This document shows, one piece after another, positions 17,138 through 24,124 of a DNA stretch of 35,201 bases. The notes under the pieces are model-generated. The model saw nothing but the letters and a program-made list of their open reading frames with translations, searched no databases and was not told where the DNA came from. The stretch spans positions 1 through 35,201 of the forward strand of contig BNBA01000038.1 in the NCBI GenBank assembly GCA_014654535.1, written 5' to 3'. Origin of the DNA: Xanthomonas boreopolis. GTDB lineage: Bacteria; Pseudomonadota; Gammaproteobacteria; Xanthomonadales; Xanthomonadaceae. Positions within the stretch are counted from its first letter, which is position 1. Every line of letters starts with the position of its first letter. The translations under genes were made by a program, and so were the position numbers.

Positions 17138-18637
17138 TCACAACAGCACCACGTCGTACTGCTCCTGCAGGTACTGCTCGTCGGCCTGGAAGCTGATCGT
17201 CTTGCCGAGGAACTCCTCCAGCTCGGCCACGGCCGCCGACTCCTCGTCGGTGATCCGCGCCACCACCTTGGGCGAGGCGATCACCAGCAGCCGGGCCGCG
17301 TCGAACTGGCGCACCTGGCGGGTGATCTCGCGGAAGATCTCGTAGGTGACCGTCTCGGCGGTCTTGATCGAACCGCGCCCGGCGCACTCCGGGCACGGCT
17401 CGGACAACTGCCGCTCCAGGCTCTCGACGGTGCGCTTGCGGGTCATCTCGACCAGCCCCAGCGGCGAGAAGTCGTAGACGGTGGTCTTGGCGTGATCGCG
17501 CGCCAGCGACTTCTCCAGCGTGCGCAGCACCTGGCGGCGGTGCTCGGGATCGTCCATGTCGATGAAGTCGATGATGATGATGCCGCCGAGGTTGCGCAGC
17601 CGCAGCTGGCGCGCCACCGCCTGCGCCGCCTCCAGGTTGGTGCGGAACACCGTCTCCTCGAGGTTGCGCTGGCCGACGAACGAGCCGGTGTTGACGTCCA
17701 CCGTGGTCATAGCCTCGGTCTGGTCGATCACCAGGTAGCCGCCGGACTTGAGCGGCACCTGCTTGTCCAGGGCCCGGCCGATCTCGTCCTCGACGCCGTA
17801 CAGGTCGAAGATCGGCCGGTCGCCGGTGTACAGCTCGATCCGCTCGGCCAGCACCGGCATGTACTTGGCGACGAACGCCTGCAGCTTGGCGAAGGTCTCC
17901 TGCGAGTCCACCTTGACCTTGTCCACGTCCTTGCGGATCAGGTCGCGCACCGCGCGCAGCGGCAGGCTCAGGTCCTCGTAGATCATGCTGCACGGCGGCG
18001 CTTCGCGGCCGCGCCGCTCGACCACGTTCCAGACCCGCGACAGGTAGGCGATGTCCTCGGCCAGCGCCTCGGCCGGCTGGCCCTCGGCATTGGTGCGGAT
18101 GATGTAGCCGTAGCCGCCATGGCTGGCCGCCAGCTCGGTAACGATGGCCTTCAGGCGCGCGCGCTCGGCCTCGTCCTCGATCCGCGCCGATACGCCCACC
18201 ACCTTGGATTGCGGCAGCAGCACCAGGTAGCGCGAAGGGATGCTGATCTGGGTGGTCAGGCGCGCGCCCTTGGTGCCGATCGGGTCCTTGACCACCTGCA
18301 CCACCACGTCCTGGCCGTCGCGCAGCAGCTCGACGATCGGCACGGAGGCCGGCGGCGGGGGCGGCATCGGGGTTTCCTCCGTGTCGACCACGCTGGCCGC
18401 GGCCGGGGCGGGCCGCACCACGTCGTTGGCATGCAGGAACGCGGCGCGCTCCAGCCCGACCTCGACGAAGGCGGCCTGCATGCCCGGCATCACCCGCTGG
18501 ACCTTGCCCTTGTAGATGTTGCCGACCACCCCGCGGCGCCAGCCGCGCTCGATGTGCAGCTCCTGCAGCATGCCGTTCTCGATCACCGCCACGCGGGTCT
18601 CGCGCGGGGTGACGTTGACCAGGATTTCCTCGGACAC
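17138..18637 (-). CDS. rng: Ribonuclease G
   Basis: Endoribonuclease of the RNase E/G family, which matures the 5' end of 16S rRNA and takes part in mRNA decay. The 499-residue protein has the S1 domain (about 35-125), GDRPIFDLYGVEDEI at 272-286, the catalytic aspartates Asp314 (TTVDVNTGSF) and Asp357 (IIIIDFIDM), and the zinc-link Cys415/Cys418 (EPCPECAGRG). There is no RNase E-type C-terminal scaffold. The start is GTG at 18637, directly after the maf stop codon (TGA then GTG, no spacing), so translation is probably coupled. An unusual Pro/Ala-rich insertion (residues 74-98) lies inside the S1 domain. Confidence 0.97.
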   Translation of the reverse strand: MSEEILVNVTPRETRVAVIENGMLQELHIERGWRRGVVGNIYKGKVQRVMPGMQAAFVEVGLERAAFLHANDVVRPAPAAASVVDTEETPMPPPPPASVPIVELLRDGQDVVVQVVKDPIGTKGARLTTQISIPSRYLVLLPQSKVVGVSARIEDEAERARLKAIVTELAASHGGYGYIIRTNAEGQPAEALAEDIAYLSRVWNVVERRGREAPPCSMIYEDLSLPLRAVRDLIRKDVDKVKVDSQETFAKLQAFVAKYMPVLAERIELYTGDRPIFDLYGVEDEIGRALDKQVPLKSGGYLVIDQTEAMTTVDVNTGSFVGQRNLEETVFRTNLEAAQAVARQLRLRNLGGIIIIDFIDMDDPEHRRQVLRTLEKSLARDHAKTTVYDFSPLGLVEMTRKRTVESLERQLSEPCPECAGRGSIKTAETVTYEIFREITRQVRQFDAARLLVIASPKVVARITDEESAAVAELEEFLGKTISFQADEQYLQEQYDVVLL

Positions 18638-19210
18638 TCAATGCCCCCCGAAGGCAGCCAGCAGCTGCGAAGTATGGTGGAGCGGCAGGCCCATCACCGC
18701 GGAAAAGCTGCCCTCGAGCCGGACCACGAAGCGCTCGCCGCCGCCCTGGATCGCATAGGCCCCGGCCTTGCCCATCGGCTCGCCGGTATCGACATAAGCC
18801 TCGATCTGCCGGGCCGTCATCCCTGCGAAGGTGACCCGCGAGACCACCTCGGCCAGGGCAGGCTCGCGCTGCCCGGCGACCAGCGCGACCGCCGTGATCA
18901 CCTCGTGGGTGCGGCCGGACAGGGCCTGCAGCATGGCGATCGCGTCGGCCCGGTCCACCGGCTTGCCGAACACCCTGTCGCCCAGCACCACCTCGGTATC
19001 CGACCCGAGCACGACCGCCTGCGGGTCGCGCCCGCCCACCTGGGCCAATCCCGCCCGGGCCTTTTCCAGCGCCACGCGGCGCACGTAGCCGGCCGGCGGC
19101 TCGCCCTCGCCGCGCACCTCCGGCACGTCCAGGTCCAGGGTCTCGAACGCGACGCCCAGGCGCGCCAGCAGTTCTTTTCGTCGGGGAGAGCGCGAAGCGA
19201 GATAGAGCAT
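18638..19210 (-). CDS. maf: Maf family nucleotide pyrophosphatase (YhdE type)
   Basis: House-cleaning pyrophosphatase of the Maf/HAM1-like fold that hydrolyses nucleotides such as dTTP and UTP. The ATG at 19210 gives 190 residues beginning [19 protein letters not shown], the family signature at the N terminus. A longer in-frame start 63 bases upstream was rejected because it precedes this conserved beginning. Further motifs: [37 protein letters not shown], and the end block [16 protein letters not shown] with [11 protein letters not shown]. The last block resembles E. coli YhdE rather than the m7GTP-specific YceF. First gene of the maf-rng-yhdP-tldD series. Confidence 0.94.
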   Translation of the reverse strand: MLYLASRSPRRKELLARLGVAFETLDLDVPEVRGEGEPPAGYVRRVALEKARAGLAQVGGRDPQAVVLGSDTEVVLGDRVFGKPVDRADAIAMLQALSGRTHEVITAVALVAGQREPALAEVVSRVTFAGMTARQIEAYVDTGEPMGKAGAYAIQGGGERFVVRLEGSFSAVMGLPLHHTSQLLAAFGGH

Positions 19211-19449
19211 CCGGCAAGCATAACCGGAGCCGTCGCGCGCCGGATGGCGCATGCTTGGCCCGGCGCGGCTCACAGCCGGTTCATCCGCCTGCCGCCACGC
19301 TCACTGCCCGCATATGAGCGTCATGGAGTTGGGGCGGACGCGAAGCGGCCTGGGGAAGCATGTCCCGCAGGGTGGACCGTCTGCGGCACGGAACCGGCGC
19401 CGCTGAAGGCCCACGCGCCCCGTCCCGGAATCCATGACACGCGCTAACC

Positions 19450-19455
19450 AAGGAG
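19450..19455 (+). promoter_or_regulatory. Ribosome binding site of the SIMPL-domain gene
   Basis: AAGGAG six bases before the ATG at 19462, one of the best Shine-Dalgarno matches in the window; it fixes this start. The 251-bp gap back to maf must hold divergent promoters for both genes, but no clear -35/-10 pair was recognised. Confidence 0.75.
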
Positions 19456-19461
19456 ACGTCT

Positions 19462-20199
19462 ATGCGCACCACCCTTCGTTCGACCCCGCTCCTGCTCGCC
19501 CTGAGCCTCGCCACCGGAGTTGCCATGACCGCCCATGCCCAGACCGTGGCCCCCTATGCCATCCCGGCCGACGGCACCCTGCTGAACGTCGCCTCCGAGG
19601 CCGAGGCCAAGCGCGTGCCGGACGTGGCCTCGCTTTCGGCCGGCGTCGTGACCCAGGCGCCCGACGGCGACGCCGCGATGCGCCAGAACGCCCAGCAGAT
19701 GGAAAAGGTCATGCAGGCGATCCGCGGCGCCGGCATCGCCGAGAAGGACGTGCAGACCAGCGGCATCACGCTCTATCCCCAGTACACCTACAAGGAAGGC
19801 GAGAACCCGCGCATCACCGGCTACCAAGCCAGCAACACCGTCAACCTCAAGGTCCGCGACCTGACCCGCCTGGGCAAGGTGCTGGAAGTGCTGGCCGCGC
19901 AGGGCGCCAACCAGATCAACGGCCCCAGCTTCGAGATCGACAAGCCGGAGCCGGTCTACGACGAGGCCCGCATCGCCGCCCTGAAGCAGGCCCAGGCGCG
20001 CGCCGAGACCTATGCCAAGTCGCTCGGCCTGCGGGTGCGCCGCATCGTCAGCATCTCCGAGGGTCGCGGCGGCGGCGTGCGCCCGATGCCGATGATGCGG
20101 ATGCAGGCGATGGCGGCCGATGCCGCCGCCCCGCCGGTGTCCCCCGGCGAAACCAGCCTCTCGGTCAACCTGGACGTGACGTTCGAACTGGGCAAGTAA
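19462..20199 (+). CDS. Secreted SIMPL/DUF541 domain protein
   Basis: Periplasmic or outer-membrane-associated protein of the SIMPL (DUF541, BP26/OMP28-like) family; these form ring-like oligomers, and their biochemical role is unclear. The 245-residue protein has a cleavable signal peptide (MRTTLRSTPLLLALSLATGV, then AMTAHAQT, probable cut after AHA). Next come the typical repeats: VASEAEAKRVPDVASLSAGV, MRQNAQQMEKVMQAIRGAGI, DVQTSGITLYPQYTY, ITGYQASNTVNLKVRDLTRL and AQARAETYAKSLGLRV. A Met-rich stretch follows at about 210-222 (RPMPMMRMQAMAA). It has its own terminator and is followed on the same strand by a TonB-like gene. Confidence 0.92.
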   Translation: MRTTLRSTPLLLALSLATGVAMTAHAQTVAPYAIPADGTLLNVASEAEAKRVPDVASLSAGVVTQAPDGDAAMRQNAQQMEKVMQAIRGAGIAEKDVQTSGITLYPQYTYKEGENPRITGYQASNTVNLKVRDLTRLGKVLEVLAAQGANQINGPSFEIDKPEPVYDEARIAALKQAQARAETYAKSLGLRVRRIVSISEGRGGGVRPMPMMRMQAMAADAAAPPVSPGETSLSVNLDVTFELGK

Positions 20200-20207
20200 T
20201 CCGTCCG

Positions 20208-20235
20208 GGGGCGCCCTGCCGGGACAGGGCGCCCC
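20208..20235 (+). terminator. Intrinsic terminator after the SIMPL gene
   Basis: Perfect 11-bp inverted repeat GGGGCGCCCTG (20208-20218) and its complement (20225-20235), loop CCGGGA, followed by GTTGTTC. It begins 9 bp after the stop codon. Confidence 0.7.
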
Positions 20236-20475
20236 GTTGTTCAGCGGCGTACGGCCGGAACGACCTGGGGCAGGGACAGTTACTAAGCAATCGGATTTTC
20301 TCGAACCGGCTGGTACACCCCCGATCCCGGCAATCGATCCCCAACGCCAGCCAAACGACGATGGACACGCCCCTGCCCATCGGCCCTGGCTGCGCACCAT
20401 GATGGAACCGCCCTGCAGGATCCGCAGGGCGATACCGCTGCTTCCTTTCCGCAGGTCCTTCCAGGAGGTGGAATC
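20236..20475 (+). promoter_or_regulatory. Leader region of the TonB-like gene
   Basis: A 240-bp non-coding stretch. It holds the A/T-richer string GGGACAGTTACTAAGC at about 20273-20288, which resembles short tails seen beside REP-associated transposase genes in Xanthomonadaceae (from memory, unverified). It also holds a 7-bp hairpin GCCCTGC/GCAGGGC at 20410-20430, and the strong ribosome binding site AGGAGGT at 20463-20469, six bases before the ATG. No Fur-like box was recognised. Confidence 0.4.
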
Positions 20476-21135
20476 ATGGTTCGCACGCACTCCGCGCCGC
20501 GCTTTCCCGGCATCGATCCCTCCCGCGTCCTCGCCTTCAGTGCCGCCATCGCCTTGCACGTGCTGGCGCTCGCGCTGCTCCTCGCCCCGCTGTCCTACCA
20601 CCCTGCCGCCGCGCCGCCGGAACGCATCCAGGTACGCTGGCAGCTTCCCGAGCTCGTTCCGACGCCACCTCCGCCGCCGCGGCAGGTGCAACCCGAGCAG
20701 CCCCGCACCGCTCCCGTGCCCCGCACGCAGCCGGTTGCCCTCGACATCCCCTCGGTGCAACCGACGATGGATGCGCCCGTCCCGGACGTGGCGGCCATGG
20801 AAGCCGATGCAGCGCCAATCGCCGAGACAACGGCGCCCACCGCCCTCGCCCCGCCGGTCCCGGGCATCCAATTGCAGTACCTGGCCGCTCCGCCACCGCC
20901 CTATCCGCGTGCCGCGCTCCAGGACCGGTTGACCGGCACGGTCATGCTGCGCGTGCTCGTGGACGTGGATGGCAAACCGCTGCAAGTGACGATCGAATTC
21001 AGCAGCGGCCACCGCGTGCTCGACCAGGCCGCGCGCAACCAGGTGCTGAAGCAGTGGCGTTTCAAACCGGCCATGCAAGATGGGCATGCCTCGCAGGCCT
21101 ACGGCCTGGTGCCGATCGCGTTCTCGCTGGACTAG
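20476..21135 (+). CDS. TonB-like energy transducer protein
   Basis: Inner-membrane protein that would pass proton-motive energy to TonB-dependent receptors. The 219-residue protein has one N-terminal membrane helix (about residues 16-38) with a His in it (AIALHVLALALLL), like the functional His of TonB. A Pro-rich periplasmic linker follows (PTPPPPPRQVQPEQP, then PPVPGIQ). The C-terminal TonB domain contains PPPPYPRAALQDRLTGTVML, RVLVDVDGKPLQVTIE, SSGHRVLDQAARNQVLKQWR and FKPA. The start is set by AGGAGGT six bases upstream. No exbB or exbD is adjacent, so it either uses distant ExbBD or is an accessory TonB. It is flanked on both sides by minus-strand housekeeping genes. Confidence 0.9.
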   Translation: MVRTHSAPRFPGIDPSRVLAFSAAIALHVLALALLLAPLSYHPAAAPPERIQVRWQLPELVPTPPPPPRQVQPEQPRTAPVPRTQPVALDIPSVQPTMDAPVPDVAAMEADAAPIAETTAPTALAPPVPGIQLQYLAAPPPPYPRAALQDRLTGTVMLRVLVDVDGKPLQVTIEFSSGHRVLDQAARNQVLKQWRFKPAMQDGHASQAYGLVPIAFSLD

Positions 21136-21164
21136 AACGTTCTTGCTTCAGACATCCACAAACC

Positions 21165-21232
21165 GTGGGAGCGGCTTCAGCCGCGATGGGGCTTTCCCGG
21201 GAAAGCTTCATCGCGGCTGAAGCCGCTCCTAC
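21165..21232. repeat. REP-type inverted repeat pair, copy 2 (after the TonB-like gene)
   Basis: Arms 21165-21189 and 21208-21232 are inverted copies beginning GTGGGAGCGGCTTCAGCCGC and GTAGGAGCGGCTTCAGCCGC. The short centre contains a perfect 16-bp palindrome GCTTTCCCGGGAAAGC (21191-21206), so the whole element could fold as one long hairpin. It starts 29 bp after the stop of the TonB-like gene. Confidence 0.88.
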
Positions 21233-21261
21233 AAAACCCCGGCCCTCTTCATGGTGTGGAT

Positions 21262-21356
21262 CCCCCTTTGCTAAGGGGGCGCGCCCAAGGCGCGGGGATA
21301 GGATGCCCCTAGCACCACCCGTACACCGGGGCTTCACCCCCGGTGGTACGGGTGGT
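21262..21356 (-). terminator. Cluster of hairpins at the 3' end of rlmH
   Basis: Three inverted repeats in series: CCCCCTT-TGCT-AAGGGGG (21262-21279), CGCGCC-CAA-GGCGCG (about 21281-21295), and a long one of 18-19 bp with one unpaired base (21314-21331 against 21338-21356). The long stem includes the last codons of rlmH, and its 5- to 6-base loop carries the stop codon. No U-tract follows, so it may stabilise or end the rlmH mRNA by a Rho-linked route. Confidence 0.55.
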
Positions 21357-21804
21357 TGGCCAGCATCGCCGCGGCCCGGTACAACTGCTCGGCGACCACC
21401 AGGCGCACCAGCATGTGCGGCAAGGTCAATGGCCCCAGCGACCACAGTTCGGCGGCGGCGGCCTTGACTTCAGGGGCATGGCCTTCGGGACCGCCGATCA
21501 GGAACGCCAGGTCGCGCCCCTGCCCGCGCCAATGTTCCAGGCGCTGCGCCAGCTGCTCCGAGCTGAGCTGCCGTCCCGGCACATCCAGCGCGACCACGTG
21601 CGGGTTCTTCGGCAACGCCGCCAGTACCCGGCACCCCTCGTCCTCGATCGCCCGTTGCGGATCGCGGCCCTTGCCGCGCAGGCCCGGTTCGATCTCGACC
21701 AGTTCCAGCGGCAGCCAGTGCGAGAGCCGCTTCTGGTACTCGGAGAATCCCTGCGCCACCCATGAGGGCGCGCGTTCGCCGGTGGCGATCAACCGGGCTT
21801 TCAT
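21334..21804 (-). CDS. rlmH: 23S rRNA (pseudouridine1915-N3)-methyltransferase RlmH
   Basis: SPOUT-class methyltransferase that methylates pseudouridine 1915 of 23S rRNA in the assembled 70S ribosome. The 156 residues are almost the same length as in E. coli (155). Typical blocks: MKARLIATGERAPSWVAQGF, FLIGGPEGH (SAM-binding knot), LSLGPLTLPHMLVR-like WSLGPLTLPHMLVRLVVAEQ, LYRAAAMLANHPYHRG at the C terminus. It normally follows rsfS; here a J-domain gene sits between them, ending 22 bp upstream of the rlmH ATG. The 3' end of the gene forms one arm of a long inverted repeat. Confidence 0.96.
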   Translation of the reverse strand: MKARLIATGERAPSWVAQGFSEYQKRLSHWLPLELVEIEPGLRGKGRDPQRAIEDEGCRVLAALPKNPHVVALDVPGRQLSSEQLAQRLEHWRGQGRDLAFLIGGPEGHAPEVKAAAAELWSLGPLTLPHMLVRLVVAEQLYRAAAMLANHPYHRG

Positions 21805-21826
21805 GCGTGCGGATGCTCCCGGCCCA

Positions 21827-22948
21827 TCACGATGGCGAGCCCAGGCCGCCGAAGGCCTGCGCGTCCCATTCGGCCCGCTCGCGCTGGCCTTTGAGCCAGC
21901 GCTTGAATTCGGCTTGCGTCTGCAATGCCCGGAGTTCGGCCTCGGTGTCGAGGATATCCTCGCCCAGGTCGCGCTTGATCCCGGCCATCAACGTATTGAG
22001 CTTGGCAGGGTCCAGCCGGCGGCCGCCCGTCAGGCCGTACTCGGCGCGGAATCCTTCCTCCACCTGCAACAACTCGGATTCGATTTCCTTCAACTGGCGA
22101 TCCAGTTCCCGGTTGTAGTCGCATATCCGCGCATTGTCCATCCGGCGCAACTGTTCCGGCAGCAACTGGCCGATCTCCAGTTGCAATTCGATCAGCGCCA
22201 GCAGGTTTCCGGCCTTGTAGGCCTGGTTGAGGCGCTGCATCAGCTCGGTCTTGCGCGCACGTTCGGACGGATCGGCTTCGCGATCCGGGTGCAGCGCCGT
22301 CGCCAGCTTCCGATAAAGCTCCCGCGCCGGCGGCAGGCTCGGTGGCTCGGCCGGATCCGGCTTGCCCTTGCTCCGCGCCTTGCGCGCCCGGGCGCGCTCC
22401 TGGCGCTCCCGCGCGTGCGCCTGCTGGGCCCGCTCGCGCTCGCGCATTTTCTCGAACAGCCCCTCGGCCGAAGCGAGTTCATCCAGTTCGTCGGGAGCGA
22501 GGCCAAGATGCGCCCCCAGCAGTTCCTTGGCCAGTTGCCTGGATGCCTCGCCCCTCTCGTCGTAACCGACCGCGCTGTGGCGGTCGTACAACGGCTTGAG
22601 GCGCGCGTGCCCCTGTTCGATCAACGGGCCGGCCAGCGCGCAGATCAATTCGGACAGGAAGCCACGGTCGGTCTTGCCGAGCTTGTAGGTGGCGTGGGCC
22701 CGATCGAGCAGATCCAGCTTCTCGCAATCGAGGTCGTCGCGTTGCCGGAACAAGGGTTCGAGCTGCTCGTGATAGCGCTCGCGCCAACGCGGCAGCGCTT
22801 CGTTCCAGGCCTGCAACGAGGCCCGGCAGCTCTCCAGCCGGCTCACCAATCCATCGAAGCGCCTGCGCGCCGCGGAGGCCGCGTAGCTGTCGCTCCCTTC
22901 GGCGAGCCGTACCTGGATCGATGATTCCTTTGGGGTGGCTCCGGTCAT
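21827..22948 (-). CDS. J-domain-containing protein, inserted between rsfS and rlmH
   Basis: Soluble, highly charged protein of 373 residues and a probable DnaK co-chaperone. The J-like domain is internal, about residues 207-250: LYRKLATALHPDREADPSER with the HPD triad at 220-222, followed by LMQRLNQAYKAGNLLALIEL. The N-terminal 160 residues look helical and contain a coiled-coil-like stretch. An Arg/Ala/Glu-rich run (168-195) precedes the J domain, and a helical C-terminal part (about 250-373) follows. There is no Gly/Phe region, zinc finger or membrane segment, so it is not DnaJ, CbpA or DjlA. It lies 36 bp after the rsfS stop and 22 bp before rlmH on the same strand, so it is probably co-transcribed. 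Its substrate is unknown; ribosome assembly is a guess from context. Confidence 0.85.
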   Translation of the reverse strand: MTGATPKESSIQVRLAEGSDSYAASAARRRFDGLVSRLESCRASLQAWNEALPRWRERYHEQLEPLFRQRDDLDCEKLDLLDRAHATYKLGKTDRGFLSELICALAGPLIEQGHARLKPLYDRHSAVGYDERGEASRQLAKELLGAHLGLAPDELDELASAEGLFEKMRERERAQQAHARERQERARARKARSKGKPDPAEPPSLPPARELYRKLATALHPDREADPSERARKTELMQRLNQAYKAGNLLALIELQLEIGQLLPEQLRRMDNARICDYNRELDRQLKEIESELLQVEEGFRAEYGLTGGRRLDPAKLNTLMAGIKRDLGEDILDTEAELRALQTQAEFKRWLKGQRERAEWDAQAFGGLGSPS

Positions 22949-22984
22949 TTCCTATTCCGCCACGCCTGGACAACGACGCGACGA

Positions 22985-23392
22985 TCAATCGTCAGCGCCG
23001 TCCTCGTCCGACGGCGGCTGGTCGCCGACCGTCCACAGCCGTTCCAGCGCATAGAACTCGCGCACGCGCGGCAGCATCACGTGGACGATCACGTCGCCCA
23101 GATCGACCAGCACCCATTCGGCCTCGCGCTCGCCTTCCACGCCCAGCGGCATCACGTCGAGCTTCTTGGCGAACTTCACCACCTCGTCGGCGATCGCCTT
23201 GACGTGGCGGGTGGAAGTGCCCGAAGCGATCACCAGGTAGTCGGCGACGCTGGACTTGCCGCGCACGTCGATCTCCACCACGTCCTTGGCCTTGAGCTCC
23301 TCGACGGCGTCGCGGACGGTGGCCAGCAGCACCGGCAGCGGCGGCGGCGGGTTGGGAAGGGAGGTCTTGATGACTTGGGCTTGACTGGTCAA
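22985..23392 (-). CDS. rsfS: Ribosomal silencing factor RsfS
   Basis: Binds uL14 on the 50S subunit and blocks joining with 30S in stationary phase or starvation. The conserved core is complete: AVEELKAKDVVEIDVRGKSS, VADYLVIASGTSTRHVKAIA, DEVVKFAKKLDV, then GEREAEWVLVDLGDVIVHVM and LPRVREFYALERLW. Two TTG starts are possible: 23392 (135 residues, starting with TSQAQVIK) and 23431 (148 residues). The upstream one lies outside a perfect TATAAT on the minus strand (23426-23421), which argues for the downstream one. It follows nadD, as in most gammaproteobacteria. Confidence 0.93.
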   Translation of the reverse strand: MTSQAQVIKTSLPNPPPPLPVLLATVRDAVEELKAKDVVEIDVRGKSSVADYLVIASGTSTRHVKAIADEVVKFAKKLDVMPLGVEGEREAEWVLVDLGDVIVHVMLPRVREFYALERLWTVGDQPPSDEDGADD

Positions 23393-23420
23393 AGGCGAAT
23401 GACTCGATGGGATGGAGCGA

Positions 23421-23426
23421 ATTATA
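23421..23426 (-). promoter_or_regulatory. Possible -10 element of an rsfS promoter
   Basis: A perfect TATAAT on the minus strand in the 57-bp space between the nadD stop and the preferred rsfS start, in an otherwise very GC-rich region. No convincing -35 hexamer is seen at 16-18 bp. A start about 7 bases downstream would give a leader of roughly 20-25 nt. Confidence 0.35.
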
Positions 23427-23449
23427 GGCAACTGGCCGCCCTGCCGCGT

Positions 23450-24124
23450 TCAGGCACCGGCGCCACGGTACAGCCGGTGGTCGTCGATGTAGCGTGCGAC
23501 CGGGGCCGGCACCAGATCGCGCCAGGGCTCCCCGGAGGCGATGTGGTCGCGGACCTCGCTGGCCGATCCGGGGTGCAGCGGCTGGCGCAGTCGCCAGACC
23601 CGGCCGGCAGGCAGGCTCGACAGTTCCGCCGCGTCCTCGGCCCAGCAGCCATCCAGGTGGGCGCGCACGGCGTCCGGCATCTGGGTTTCCAGCGAGGCGC
23701 CTGGACGCTCGGCCACGACCAGGTGCGCCAGGCCCGACAGCTCCTGCCAGCGGTGCCAGTCGGCCAGGGATACCAGGCTGTCGGCCCCGAGCAACCAGGC
23801 GATCGGGACCCGGGGGCCCAGTTCGGCCCGCAGTTCCGCCAGCGTGTCCACCGTATAGGAGGGACGATCCGTCCGCGCCGCCCGTTCGAGCTCGCGCCGG
23901 TCGAGGATCAGCCCGTGCCCGCCGGCCAGGGCGAGTTCCAGCATGCGCGCGCGCTGCGCGGCATCGGCCCCGGGCGGCGCGCGATGCGGCGGGTCGGCCG
24001 CGGGAACCACGTTCACGGGCACGCCGAGTTCGTCGCGCGCGGCGCGCGCAATGGCCAGGTGCCCTTGATGGACCGGGTCGAACGTGCCGCCGTAGTAGAG
24101 GTGGAGTTCGGGGCCGGCCTTCAT
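23450..24124 (-). CDS. nadD: Nicotinate-nucleotide adenylyltransferase NadD
   Basis: Transfers AMP from ATP to nicotinate mononucleotide, making deamido-NAD in the NAD pathway. The 224-residue protein carries the nucleotidyltransferase motif GGTFDPVHQGHL (His19, His22), the substrate-binding SYTVDTL segment, LLGADSLVSLADWHRWQEL, and the C-terminal ATP-binding SASEVR (family S-S/A-x-x-x-R). The ATG at 24124 overlaps the holA stop in an ATGA, four shared bases, so the two genes are translationally coupled. A longer open frame upstream is only the alternative frame of holA. Confidence 0.96.
   Translation of the reverse strand: MKAGPELHLYYGGTFDPVHQGHLAIARAARDELGVPVNVVPAADPPHRAPPGADAAQRARMLELALAGGHGLILDRRELERAARTDRPSYTVDTLAELRAELGPRVPIAWLLGADSLVSLADWHRWQELSGLAHLVVAERPGASLETQMPDAVRAHLDGCWAEDAAELSSLPAGRVWRLRQPLHPGSASEVRDHIASGEPWRDLVPAPVARYIDDHRLYRGAGA

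Noticed and set aside
19211-19273. N-terminal extension of Maf
   Set aside because: The family begins with the [10 protein letters not shown] motif directly after the start Met; the extra 21 residues have no counterpart.
20270-20300. Insertion sequence remnant before the TonB-like gene
   Set aside because: Only a short string resembling a transposon tail is present; there is no transposase fragment, inverted terminal pair or target duplication, so no mobile element is called.
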